Counted from the first letter of the stretch, positions 1 through 5,625 are shown. The stretch: DNA of 13,765 bases from JAQSWP01 sp050185515 (GCA_050185515.1 JBFWZG010000098.1:1-13765); one strand, 5' to 3'. A program made the numbers and translations. The notes: generated by a model from the letters alone, not told the origin.

Positions 1-440
1 GTGACGTCGCCGTCGTAGCCGTTGGGGTCGTCGCTGCCGGCCTCGTCGTAGGTCAGGTTGAGGATATCGTTGCCGTTTCGCAGATCGAACACTTCGATGT
101 CGCGGTTCGAACTCGCATCGGCGTCGGGCAGACGCTGGCGGACGTCAGTGTCGTTGACGCGTTGGGACCAACTGCCACTCGCCATGCCGTCGGTGGTGTC
201 GAGATCCCAGAAGATGACGTCGTTGTCGTCGCTGGCGACCAGCGTGTCGCTGCTGGTGCCGTTGGAGGACGGCCAGTCCTCGTAGGGTTCAATGAAAAAG
301 CGATGGCCGTTGAAATCGACCGATGTCAGCACGTCTTCGCCGTTGGCGGCGAAGATGGTGATCGAATCGGTGCCGGAGCCGACGCGCGTTCCAAGAGTGA
401 AATCCGTGCCCGCACCCGAGCGGTCGATCGTATAAGTCAT
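1..440 (-). CDS. RTX-like calcium-binding secreted protein, N-terminal part (runs off left edge)
   Basis: An open minus-strand frame begins at ATG 440-438 and reads without a stop to the left edge, giving 146 complete codons starting MTYTIDRSGAGTDF. The product is acidic and rich in Asp, Asn, Gly, Ser and Thr, with no Cys and no N-terminal signal peptide. Stretches such as IEVFDLRNGNDILNLTYDE (about residues 115-133) resemble the strand-forming segments that precede glycine-rich nonapeptide repeats in RTX (hemolysin-type) proteins. No canonical GGxGxDxUx repeat is reached before the edge. From family knowledge, such proteins are usually exported by type I secretion through a C-terminal signal and bind calcium outside the cell; here that is inference. 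The upstream SD-like stretch is GGGG at 453-450, nine bases from the ATG. The gene is visibly less GC-rich than its neighbours. The real function is unknown. Confidence 0.6.
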   Translation of the reverse strand, partial: MTYTIDRSGAGTDFTLGTRVGSGTDSITIFAANGEDVLTSVDFNGHRFFIEPYEDWPSSNGTSSDTLVASDDNDVIFWDLDTTDGMASGSWSQRVNDTDVRQRLPDADASSNRDIEVFDLRNGNDILNLTYDEAGSDDPNGYDGDV

Positions 441-447
441 AAGAATA

Positions 448-500
448 GACCCCGTTTCGAATAGTCGTCGTCCCGCCGTTAAATGCGGCGGTCAGGGGTC
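448..500 (-). promoter_or_regulatory. Two-part leader fold covering the SD of the RTX-like gene
   Basis: In the minus-strand leader, GACCCC (500-495) can pair with GGGGTC (453-448). Inside it CCGCCG (491-486) pairs with CGGCGG (478-473) around a 7-base loop. The 3' arm GGGGTC contains the only purine-rich SD-like run upstream of ATG 440. If the outer helix forms, ribosome access would be reduced. The complementarity is visible; regulation is inference. Confidence 0.35.
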
Positions 501-505
501 ATGTA

Positions 506-517
506 ATACGTACGTAT
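506..517. repeat. Perfect 12-bp palindrome ATACGTACGTAT
   Basis: ATACGTACGTAT equals its own reverse complement and is centred 71 bases upstream of the RTX-like start codon. It has the size and symmetry of a dimeric repressor or activator site. No regulator is recognised. It could be chance, though its AT-rich character stands out here. Confidence 0.4.
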
Positions 518-539
518 GGGTGGCCCGCTGACGAGGCGG

Positions 540-568
540 ACAATCGAAGAAAGCGACGCCAGCGTCAA
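540..568 (-). promoter_or_regulatory. Weak sigma-70-like promoter candidate for the RTX-like gene
   Basis: On the minus strand, TTGACG (568-563) is followed after 17 bases by GATTGT (545-540). The -35 is 5/6 to consensus but the -10 only 3/6. A competing -10 is CATAAT at 573-568. Either would give a leader of roughly 90-120 bases that includes the fold at 448-500. Confidence 0.2.
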
Positions 569-587
569 TTATGATTCGGCGCGCGGA

Positions 588-599
588 ATTGCCGGCAAT
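588..599. repeat. Perfect 12-bp palindrome ATTGCCGGCAAT
   Basis: The palindrome is perfect over 588-599 and continues to 585-602 with one mismatched pair (a587/c600). It lies upstream of both candidate -10 boxes of the leftward gene, an operator-like position. Confidence 0.35.
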
Positions 600-623
600 C
601 CCTTGGGTTTTCTGTTCTTTTTT

Positions 624-689
624 ACTGCAAAAAGGGCTGTTTGCGATTGCACTTGTAGTGCATAAATGACACCGCGTTCATTTTGCAGT
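624..689. repeat. Nested inverted repeats
   Basis: Outer arms ACTGCAAAA (624-632) and TTTTGCAGT (681-689) are exact reverse complements. Between them lies an inner hairpin, TGCACT (648-653), TGT loop, AGTGCA (657-662). The arrangement could form a cruciform, a folded RNA or paired protein sites. No function is recognised. Confidence 0.35.
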
Positions 690-713
690 GATTTCCTTCG
701 ACCACTCAGCGCG

Positions 714-736
714 AATATTCCGACATGCGGAATATT
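714..736. repeat. Perfect 9-bp inverted repeat with 5-base spacer
   Basis: AATATTCCG (714-722) and CGGAATATT (728-736) are exact reverse complements around ACATG. No T-run follows on either strand, so an operator is more likely than a Rho-independent terminator. Confidence 0.4.
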
Positions 737-784
737 ACTTAAGGATGGTGGTTAGTGTGCAAATTTAGCGACATCCGGTCGCAT

Positions 785-817
785 CAAAAAGGAAACGGAT
801 CGGGATTCCTAACCCGA
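785..817 (-). terminator. cobT: Weak terminator candidate after cobT
   Basis: Reading leftward past the cobT stop, TCGGG (817-813) and CCCGA (804-800) form a 5-bp stem with an 8-base loop. A run of five T (rc of a786-a790) follows nine bases later. The stem is short and the T-run is displaced, so support is thin. Confidence 0.25.
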
Positions 818-858
818 CGGTATGGCGCAACCTCTCTGTTGGGTACCAGAACAATTGC

Positions 859-1881
859 CTATGCAAGGCGCCCGCTGATTTCGGCTTCGGCGAAGCTGGC
901 CATGCCGGCATGGCAGGCGATGGCCGCCTTCACGACACCCACCGCCAGCGCCGCCCCGGATCCCTCGCCCAGCCGCATGCCCAGCCGCAGCAGCGGGTCC
1001 ATGCCGAGATTCTCGAGCAGCCGCACATGGCCCGGCTCGGCCGAAAGATGGCCCGCCAGGCAGTGGTCGAGCCCGCGCGGATCGAGCGCCTGGACGATCG
1101 CGGCGGCGGCGCAGCAGGCGAAGCCGTCGAGCAGCACCGGCACCCGCGCCAGCCGCGCCGCCAGTATGGCGCCGGCGATGGCGGCCAGCTCCTCGCCGCC
1201 CAGCGCCGCCAGAACGCGCAGCGGATCGCCCAGCGCCGCCCGATTGGCGGCAACGCCGTCCGCGACGGCTTCACGCTTGCGCGCCAGCGCCGCACCGGCG
1301 ACGCCGGTGCCCGGCCCGGTCCAGTCCCCCGCCTCGCCGCCGAACAGCGCCAGACACAGGGCGGCGGCCGAAGTCGAATTGCCGATGCCCATTTCGCCCA
1401 GGCACAGCAGGTCGATGCCCGGCTCGACCGCCATCATGCCGTAGGCCATGGCGCGCGCGCAGCGCGCCTCGTCCATCGCCGGCCCCTGCGTGAAATCACC
1501 GGTCGGATGCTCGAGATCCATTTCGTAAACGCGCAGATCGCCATCGATTTGCGCGGTGAGCTGATTCACCGCCGCGCCGCCGGCAATGAAGTTCCGCACC
1601 ATCTGCGCCGTGACTTCCGCCGGATAGGCCGAGACGCCGCGGGCGGCGACGCCGTGATTGCCGGCGAATACCGCCACGCGCGGGCGGTCGCATTTGGGCG
1701 GGTGACGGCCCTGCCAGGTGGCCATGAACCGGGCGATCTCCTCCAGCCGCCCCAGCGACCCGGCCGGTTTGGTCAGAATCCGCTGGCGTTCGACCGCCTG
1801 GGTGCCGGCCTCCAGATCGGGACCGGGCAATTCCTTAAGCAGGCTGCGGATTTCGTCGAAACTTGCGGCGGCGTCGGGCAT
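859..1881 (-). CDS. cobT: Nicotinate-nucleotide--dimethylbenzimidazole phosphoribosyltransferase
   Basis: CobT activates the lower ligand of vitamin B12: it transfers phosphoribose from nicotinate mononucleotide to dimethylbenzimidazole to give alpha-ribazole phosphate in the cytosol. The 340-residue product is close to the usual 350. It shows KPAGSLGRLE (residues 38-47), AGNHGVAARGVSAYP (from residue 73), GEMGIGNSTSAAAL in the middle, and near the end GEGSGAALA, whose Glu (residue 306) matches the catalytic Glu of the family. I chose ATG at 1881. A TTG at 1911 would add ten unremarkable residues; AGGA lies about 11 bases before the ATG. The gene is divergent from cobS, with which it works in nucleotide-loop assembly. 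The 61-base gap leaves no room for a cobalamin riboswitch. I am very sure of the family. Confidence 0.95.
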   Translation of the reverse strand: MPDAAASFDEIRSLLKELPGPDLEAGTQAVERQRILTKPAGSLGRLEEIARFMATWQGRHPPKCDRPRVAVFAGNHGVAARGVSAYPAEVTAQMVRNFIAGGAAVNQLTAQIDGDLRVYEMDLEHPTGDFTQGPAMDEARCARAMAYGMMAVEPGIDLLCLGEMGIGNSTSAAALCLALFGGEAGDWTGPGTGVAGAALARKREAVADGVAANRAALGDPLRVLAALGGEELAAIAGAILAARLARVPVLLDGFACCAAAAIVQALDPRGLDHCLAGHLSAEPGHVRLLENLGMDPLLRLGMRLGEGSGAALAVGVVKAAIACHAGMASFAEAEISGRLA

Positions 1882-1926
1882 GGGATGGAATCGGTCCTGA
1901 CAGGGTGGCAAAGGCGGCGCACTGTC

Positions 1927-1933
1927 CTATAAC
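1927..1933. promoter_or_regulatory. Shared TATA-like element between cobT and cobS
   Basis: TATAAC (1928-1933) reads rightward 9 bases before the cobS ATG. On the other strand the same spot reads TTATAGG, placed 44-50 bases before the cobT ATG. If the rightward box is used, the cobS transcript would be nearly leaderless. No good -35 is visible for either direction. Confidence 0.25.
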
Positions 1934-1942
1934 GGATACGAC

Positions 1943-2755
1943 ATGCAAAGCCCCGATCAGGACACCGAATCGACGCAGGACGACGCCGCCGCCCGCGGCC
2001 TCGCGCCGGCGCCCTTGGGCGAGGCGATTATCGCCGCGCTCGCCTTCTTCACCCGCCTGCCGCTGCGCCCGCAAACCCAGCGCCCACTGGCTGCGAACCT
2101 GGCGGGCTTCGCGCCGGCCGGCGCGCTCATTGGCCTGATCGTCGGGCTGATCCTGGCGGGCTTCGGCGGCCTCGGCATGCCGGGACTTCTGGCCGCCCTG
2201 CTGGCGATCGGCGCCGGGCTGATCCTGACCGGCGCGCTGCACGAGGACGGGCTGGCCGATTGCGCCGACGCGCTGGGCCGCGCCGATCGCAATGCGGCGC
2301 TGGAGATCATGCGCGACAGCCGACTGGGCAGTTTCGGCGGGCTGGCGCTGATCCTGTCGGTCGCCCTGCGCGCAGCGGCGCTGACGGTGATGCCGGGCTG
2401 GGTGGCGCTGGCGGCGCTGATCGGCGCGCATTCGTTTTCAAGAGCGGTGATCGGCACGGCGCTGGAACGGCTCGACCCGGCGCGCAGCGACGGGCTCGGC
2501 GCGCAGGCCGGCCGGCCGACGCGGCACCAGGCGATGATGGCGCTGGCCGTCGGCGCGGGCATCTCGGTGCTGGCCGGGCTGATCTTCGCCGGCGTCGGCG
2601 CATCGCTGTTCGCGCTGGCGGTCGGCGGCATCGTGGCGCTGGGCGGGCTCGAGGTGGCGCGGCGTCGCTTCGGCGGCTATACCGGCGACGTGCTGGGCGC
2701 GCTGCAGCAACTCGTCGAAGCGGCGATGCTGGTGGCGTTCACGGCCTTCTACTGA
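1943..2755 (+). CDS. cobS: Adenosylcobinamide-GDP ribazoletransferase (cobalamin synthase)
   Basis: CobS is the integral-membrane enzyme that joins adenosylcobinamide-GDP to alpha-ribazole (or its phosphate), closing the nucleotide loop of cobalamin. The product has 270 residues, normal for the family. It shows FTRLP (36-40), the conserved acidic segment HEDGLADCADALG (100-112) thought to bind metal and substrate, and RDSRLGSFG (124-132). Several hydrophobic Ala/Leu/Gly-rich membrane helices lie around 57-75, 80-98, 133-160 and in the C-terminal half. The N-terminal 25 residues are polar and probably not conserved. ATG at 1943 is the first sensible start. It is followed after 28 bases by the phosphatase gene, so both are probably one transcript, divergent from cobT. 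Confidence 0.95.
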   Translation: MQSPDQDTESTQDDAAARGLAPAPLGEAIIAALAFFTRLPLRPQTQRPLAANLAGFAPAGALIGLIVGLILAGFGGLGMPGLLAALLAIGAGLILTGALHEDGLADCADALGRADRNAALEIMRDSRLGSFGGLALILSVALRAAALTVMPGWVALAALIGAHSFSRAVIGTALERLDPARSDGLGAQAGRPTRHQAMMALAVGAGISVLAGLIFAGVGASLFALAVGGIVALGGLEVARRRFGGYTGDVLGALQQLVEAAMLVAFTAFY

Positions 2756-2783
2756 AACAGTCGCGTAACGATAGAGACTTCAC

Positions 2784-3311
2784 ATGACCGCCCTGCCGAC
2801 CCGCCGTCCCGGCGCGCCCGATCCCGGCGCCGTCACCCGCTGGTGGTGGGTGCGGCATGCGCCCGTACCCAATCCCGAATCGCGCTGCTACGGCCAGCTC
2901 GACAAGGAGGCCGACTGCAACGACCCGGCGCTGTTCGCCGCCCAGGCGCGGCTGCTGCCGCGCAACGCGGTGTGGTACGCGTCCAATCTGCGTCGCGCCA
3001 TCCAGACCGCCGAGGCGCTGTCGGAAGCCGGCGCCGGCATGGACAAGCTGCATATCGAACCCGGCCTCGCCGAGCAGAGCTTCGGCGACTGGCAGGGGCT
3101 GACCTATGCCGAGCTGGGCGAGCTGCATGGCGAAAAGCACCATTTCTGGCTGGTGCCGCCGGCCAAGCGNNNNNNNNNNNNNNNNNNNNNNNNNNNNNNN
3201 NNNNNNNNNNNNNNNNNNNNNNNNNNNNNNNNNNNNNNNNNNNNNNNNNNNNNNNNNNNNNNNNNNNNNGCCGGCCTGCCGCTGCTGCTCAAGGACCGGC
3301 CGACGCCCTGA
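2784..3311 (+). CDS. Histidine phosphatase, candidate alpha-ribazole phosphatase (interrupted by assembly gap)
   Basis: This is a phosphoglycerate-mutase-like histidine phosphatase. WWWVRHAPV (residues 20-28) holds the catalytic His25 after Arg24. SNLRRAIQTAEAL (67-79) is the second Arg-bearing motif, and EQSFGDWQGL (97-106) contains the acidic catalytic residue. Its place directly after cobS suggests CobC, which dephosphorylates alpha-ribazole phosphate or cobalamin phosphate; that role is inferred from context. Residue 128 is the last before the N run. The part with the second conserved His is missing. After the gap, 14 codons in the same nominal frame end at TGA 3309-3311, but the 100 Ns are probably a placeholder, so the frame link is uncertain. 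At face value the protein is 175 residues, shorter than the usual 190-200. Confidence 0.8.
   Translation: MTALPTRRPGAPDPGAVTRWWWVRHAPVPNPESRCYGQLDKEADCNDPALFAAQARLLPRNAVWYASNLRRAIQTAEALSEAGAGMDKLHIEPGLAEQSFGDWQGLTYAELGELHGEKHHFWLVPPAKXXXXXXXXXXXXXXXXXXXXXXXXXXXXXXXXXXAGLPLLLKDRPTP
3170..3269. other. Assembly gap of 100 N
   Basis: Exactly 100 undetermined bases interrupt the histidine phosphatase gene. A round 100 is the usual placeholder for a gap of unknown size. Sequence continuity and reading frame across it cannot be assumed. Confidence 0.99.
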
Positions 3312-3315
3312 CCCC

Positions 3316-4059
3316 ATGCGCAAGCGCCTGCACCCGGCCGATCGCGCGGCCTTCGCCCGTTTCGCCGCCACCGCCCGCGCGCTGGACCGCACGCCCAGCC
3401 AGTATCACGCCGAGGCCCAGGCGCAGGCGCGCGACCTGCACGGCGGCGCGCAGGACCTTGCGGCGCACGAGCGTCATGGCGTCGAACTTGCCGCGCGCCA
3501 TGTCGACGTCGGCGAAACCTGCCTCGTCGCCGGCTGCGGCGCCGGGGCGGAGATCGGCGCGCTGCGCGACCTCGGCGTCAGGGAACTGCGCGGGCTGGAG
3601 ATCAGCCCGGTGCTGGCGCGCCGCTGCGCCGAGCGGTTCGGCTTCGACGTCGCCGTCGGCGACATGGCCGCGCCACCCTTCGCGCCGCGCTCCTTCGACG
3701 TGGTGATCACGCACCGCTCGCTGCATCACATGCTGCATCCCTACCAGGCGCTAGAAGCCCTGGCCGCGCTGGCGCGCCGAACGGTGATCGTCGCCGATGA
3801 GCCGGTTGTCTCCATTATCAAGCGGGCGCGCGATCTGCTGCGCGGCAACCGTCTGGTGGCCGACGATGCGTCCTGGGAGTTCCAGTTCGAACCGGCGATG
3901 CTGGCGCGCCACATGGGCTATGCCGGCTTCGAGCCGGTCGCGACGGCGCGCTACTGGGAAACGGCGCGGCCGGGGAACGATCGTTTCGCCAACGCGTTGT
4001 CACGCCGGCTGGGCAATCGGCTGACCATGGTGTTCAGGCGGCTGCCCGGCACGTCCTGA
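3316..4059 (+). CDS. Class I SAM-dependent methyltransferase
   Basis: The product has 247 residues. SAM-binding motif I is LVAGCGAGAEIGAL (70-83), followed by an acidic strand end in GLEIS (93-97). VGDMAAPPF (114-122) is the usual second-loop motif, and FDVVITHRSLHHML (127-140) is the post-motif typical of the Methyltransf_11 superfamily. The first 55 residues form a charged, probably helical extension. ATG at 3316 lies four bases after the stop at 3309-3311, suggesting co-transcription with the upstream gene. The substrate is not known. Although it follows cobalamin genes, it does not resemble the corrin-ring methyltransferases of B12 synthesis, which belong to the class III tetrapyrrole methylase fold. 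A role in B12 should not be assumed. Confidence 0.8.
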   Translation: MRKRLHPADRAAFARFAATARALDRTPSQYHAEAQAQARDLHGGAQDLAAHERHGVELAARHVDVGETCLVAGCGAGAEIGALRDLGVRELRGLEISPVLARRCAERFGFDVAVGDMAAPPFAPRSFDVVITHRSLHHMLHPYQALEALAALARRTVIVADEPVVSIIKRARDLLRGNRLVADDASWEFQFEPAMLARHMGYAGFEPVATARYWETARPGNDRFANALSRRLGNRLTMVFRRLPGTS

Positions 4060-4075
4060 GGCGGCGCCCGCCGCC
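4060..4075 (+). terminator. GC hairpin after the methyltransferase gene
   Basis: GGCGGC (4060-4065) and GCCGCC (4070-4075) form a perfect 6-bp stem with loop GCCC, immediately after the TGA. No U-tract follows, so it may end or stabilise the transcript but is not a classical intrinsic terminator. Confidence 0.3.
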
Positions 4076-4112
4076 ACGGGGCGCTCCACCTGATCGGCGG
4101 CAGCCACATTTC

Positions 4113-4121
4113 TGCTACAAT
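4113..4121 (+). promoter_or_regulatory. Extended -10 promoter candidate for the SYLF gene
   Basis: TGCTACAAT carries an extended -10 TG dinucleotide and a 5/6 match to TATAAT (TACAAT at 4116-4121). The -35 region is poor, as often with extended -10 promoters. The start of transcription would be near 4128, giving a leader of about 66 bases. Confidence 0.4.
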
Positions 4122-4138
4122 GCCTGCCGAGCATCTTC

Positions 4139-4155
4139 CCTGGCCGTCGGCCAGG
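4139..4155 (+). promoter_or_regulatory. Leader stem-loop upstream of the SYLF gene
   Basis: CCTGGCC (4139-4145), loop GTC, GGCCAGG (4149-4155) form a perfect 7-bp stem, followed by TTT. It lies between the candidate promoter and the ribosome-binding site GGGAG (about 4180). It could be a weak attenuator, an RNA-stabilising 5' hairpin or an operator. Confidence 0.4.
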
Positions 4156-4193
4156 TTTGCGACGACATTCCACTGACCGGGAGATTCTCCATC

Positions 4194-4883
4194 ATGACCC
4201 AGACCCACACCGCCCGCAGGAGCGTCCTGCTCGGGCTCGCGGCTGGTTTCGCCCTTGCCTGCGCCGCGCCGGCTTTCGCCGACGCCCAGCGCCAGGCGCT
4301 GGTCAACGACGCCACGGCGGCGGCGCGCACGCTGATCGAGGGACCGGACTTCCCCGACGTCAAGCGGCTGCTGCCCAAGGCGCGCGCGGTGATGATCGTG
4401 CCGTCGATGGTGCAGGGCGGCTTCATCGTCGGCGCCGCCGGCGGCCGGGGCGTCATGCTGGCCCGCCAGGCCAACGGGCAGTGGAGCAATCCCGCCTTCT
4501 ACGGCATGGGCGCCGGCAGCGTCGGCCTGCAGATCGGCGGCAAGGTCTCGGAAGTCATGCTGATCGTGCTGACCGAGAAGGGCCTCAACGCGCTGCTCGA
4601 GGACCGCTTCAAGTTCGGCGCCGAGGCCGGCGTCACCGTGGTCAGCCTTGGCGCCGGCGTCGGCGGCTCGACCACGACGGCGGTCGGCGCCGATATCATC
4701 GCCTATTCCAAGTCGGTCGGCCTGTTCGCCGGCGGCGCGCTGGAAGGCTCGTATGTCGCGCCCGACACCGACTGGGACAAGCTCTACTACGGCGGCTCGC
4801 CGACGACGCGCGCCATCCTGTTCGAGAACCGCTTCTCGAACCCGGGCGCGCAGGAGCTGCGCAGCCTGCTCGCCAAATACTAG
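4194..4883 (+). CDS. Exported SYLF/Ysc84-domain lipid-binding-like protein
   Basis: The 229-residue product starts with an export signal: twin Arg at 8-9 (ARRSVLLGL), a hydrophobic stretch to about 25, and a cleavage site after AFA at 29. It may be a Tat substrate, but the Sec route is equally possible. The rest matches the SYLF (Ysc84) family. RLLPKARAVMIVPSMVQGGFIVG (split across about 59-81) leads into glycine-rich strands. FYGMGAGSVGLQIGGKVSEVMLIVLTEKGLNALL follows in pieces over about 103-136, then AGVTVVSLGAGVGGSTT, and near the end a YSKSVGLFAGGALEG-type segment. Eukaryotic SYLF proteins bind phosphoinositides and actin; bacterial ones are exported and of unclear role, possibly binding lipids. 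The start is supported by GGGAG about ten bases upstream. It converges on the ankyrin gene with only 25 bases between stops. Confidence 0.85.
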   Translation: MTQTHTARRSVLLGLAAGFALACAAPAFADAQRQALVNDATAAARTLIEGPDFPDVKRLLPKARAVMIVPSMVQGGFIVGAAGGRGVMLARQANGQWSNPAFYGMGAGSVGLQIGGKVSEVMLIVLTEKGLNALLEDRFKFGAEAGVTVVSLGAGVGGSTTTAVGADIIAYSKSVGLFAGGALEGSYVAPDTDWDKLYYGGSPTTRAILFENRFSNPGAQELRSLLAKY

Positions 4884-4908
4884 GAAGGAATGCGCAAGGC
4901 GGCCGGGA

Positions 4909-5475
4909 TCATTCCCTGCCGCCGGCGCGCACCAGCATCGAGGCCGCGCCCTGCTTGCCGGCCTGGCGCGCGAAGCCCAGCGCGGTGCGGCCGGTGTAGT
5001 CGGCGCGATTGACGCTGGCCTTGTAGCGCAGCAGCAGATCGATCAGGTCGAGGGCGCCGCGACGGGCGGCGATCATCAGCGCCGTGGTGCCTTGGCGGTT
5101 CTGCGCATCGACCTTGGCGCCGTTCTTCAGCAGCACCTCGGCGATCTCGGCATTGTCGTGCTCGGCCGCGCGCAGCAGCGCGGTGTTGCCGAAATTGTCC
5201 GGCACCTCGGTCAGCGCGCCGGCCTGCACCAGCACGCGCACCACGTCCGGATAGCCCGCGACCACCGCCACGATCAGAACCGGCAGCCCGCGCGTATCGA
5301 CCGTGTTCGGGCTTTCGCCCTTGAGCAGGATCTGCTTGACCCGCTCGGCGTCGCCCGCCTCGATCGCCGACAGGATCGGCTTCTTGAAATCGATGGTGAA
5401 CTGGGCCGCGGCCGGACCCGACGTCAGCGCCAGACCCAGCAGCGCGGCGACAAGCGTTGCGAAGACGCGGGACAT
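4909..5475 (-). CDS. Exported ankyrin-repeat protein
   Basis: This 188-residue product opens with a Sec signal peptide (MSRVFATLVAALLGLALTSG, cleavage after PAAA at 24). About five ankyrin repeats follow, roughly at 31-60, 62-92, 95-125, 128-158 and 161-188. Typical repeat cores are visible: GNTALLRAAEHDNAEIAEVLL (split: 96-105 and 106-116), GTTALMIAARRGALDLIDLLL and GRTALGFARQAGK. Ankyrin repeats are protein-binding scaffolds, so this is probably a periplasmic interaction protein; the partner is unknown. I chose ATG at 5475 because GGGGA lies eight bases upstream and the signal peptide then starts cleanly. An upstream in-frame start at 5508 would put eleven polar residues ahead of the signal. 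A candidate promoter lies at 5524-5553. Confidence 0.85.
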   Translation of the reverse strand: MSRVFATLVAALLGLALTSGPAAAQFTIDFKKPILSAIEAGDAERVKQILLKGESPNTVDTRGLPVLIVAVVAGYPDVVRVLVQAGALTEVPDNFGNTALLRAAEHDNAEIAEVLLKNGAKVDAQNRQGTTALMIAARRGALDLIDLLLRYKASVNRADYTGRTALGFARQAGKQGAASMLVRAGGRE

Positions 5476-5523
5476 GATGTTTCCCCGATCGGCGGCTGCG
5501 GGCTGCATGCAATCTCACTGCCC

Positions 5524-5553
5524 GTTTAGCCCCCTGACTGGCGGCCCGTCAAG
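5524..5553 (-). promoter_or_regulatory. Candidate promoter for the ankyrin gene
   Basis: On the minus strand CTTGAC (5553-5548), 18 bases, then CTAAAC (5529-5524). This resembles the alphaproteobacterial housekeeping pattern CTTGAC-N17-CTATAT, with a perfect -35 and a 4/6 -10. It would give a leader of about 40 bases. Confidence 0.4.
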
Positions 5554-5586
5554 GCGGCGGCCGGACGCGCTCTTGTAACGAGGCGT

Positions 5587-5610
5587 CGGGCGCGCCAGTC
5601 TGGCGACCCG
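5587..5610. repeat. Inverted repeat upstream of lysE-family gene
   Basis: CGCCAG (5593-5598), T, CTGGCG (5600-5605) is a perfect 13-bp odd palindrome. It is flanked by CGGG (5587-5590) and CCCG (5607-5610), which extend the symmetry imperfectly. The one-base centre favours a protein site over an RNA hairpin. It ends 15 bases before the ATG at 5626. Confidence 0.3.
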
Positions 5611-5625
5611 CCCGCGGAAATCCTC

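Larger units (their letters stand above)
441..858. other. Gene-free, AT-richer, palindrome-rich intergenic region
   Basis: I see no credible coding frame, tRNA or rRNA in these 418 bases between the RTX-like gene and the 3' end of cobT. The stretch is less GC-rich than the rest of the window, with runs of T and A around 608-634. It contains several perfect inverted repeats, listed separately, at 473-491, 506-517, 588-599, 648-662 and 714-736. It probably holds the promoter and control region of the leftward RTX-like gene plus the end of the cobT transcript. Confidence 0.7.

Noticed and set aside
441..858. Cobalamin riboswitch or tRNA in the left intergenic region
   Set aside because: No B12-box-like sequence is seen; the region lies after cobT and not before it. 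No cloverleaf or CCA end is visible.
1882..1911. TTG at 1911 as cobT start
   Set aside because: It adds ten residues without family support and moves closer to cobS; ATG 1881 gives the normal CobT N-terminus.
910..1932. Long plus-strand open frames antisense to cobT (910-1932 and 755-1444)
   Set aside because: CobT on the minus strand is certain; the plus frames are Arg/Gln/Ala-rich shadows expected in GC-rich DNA and show no family motif.
3270..3311. Treating the 14 codons after the gap as a certain end of the phosphatase
   Set aside because: Frame agreement depends on the gap being truly 100 bases, which a round placeholder number does not establish.
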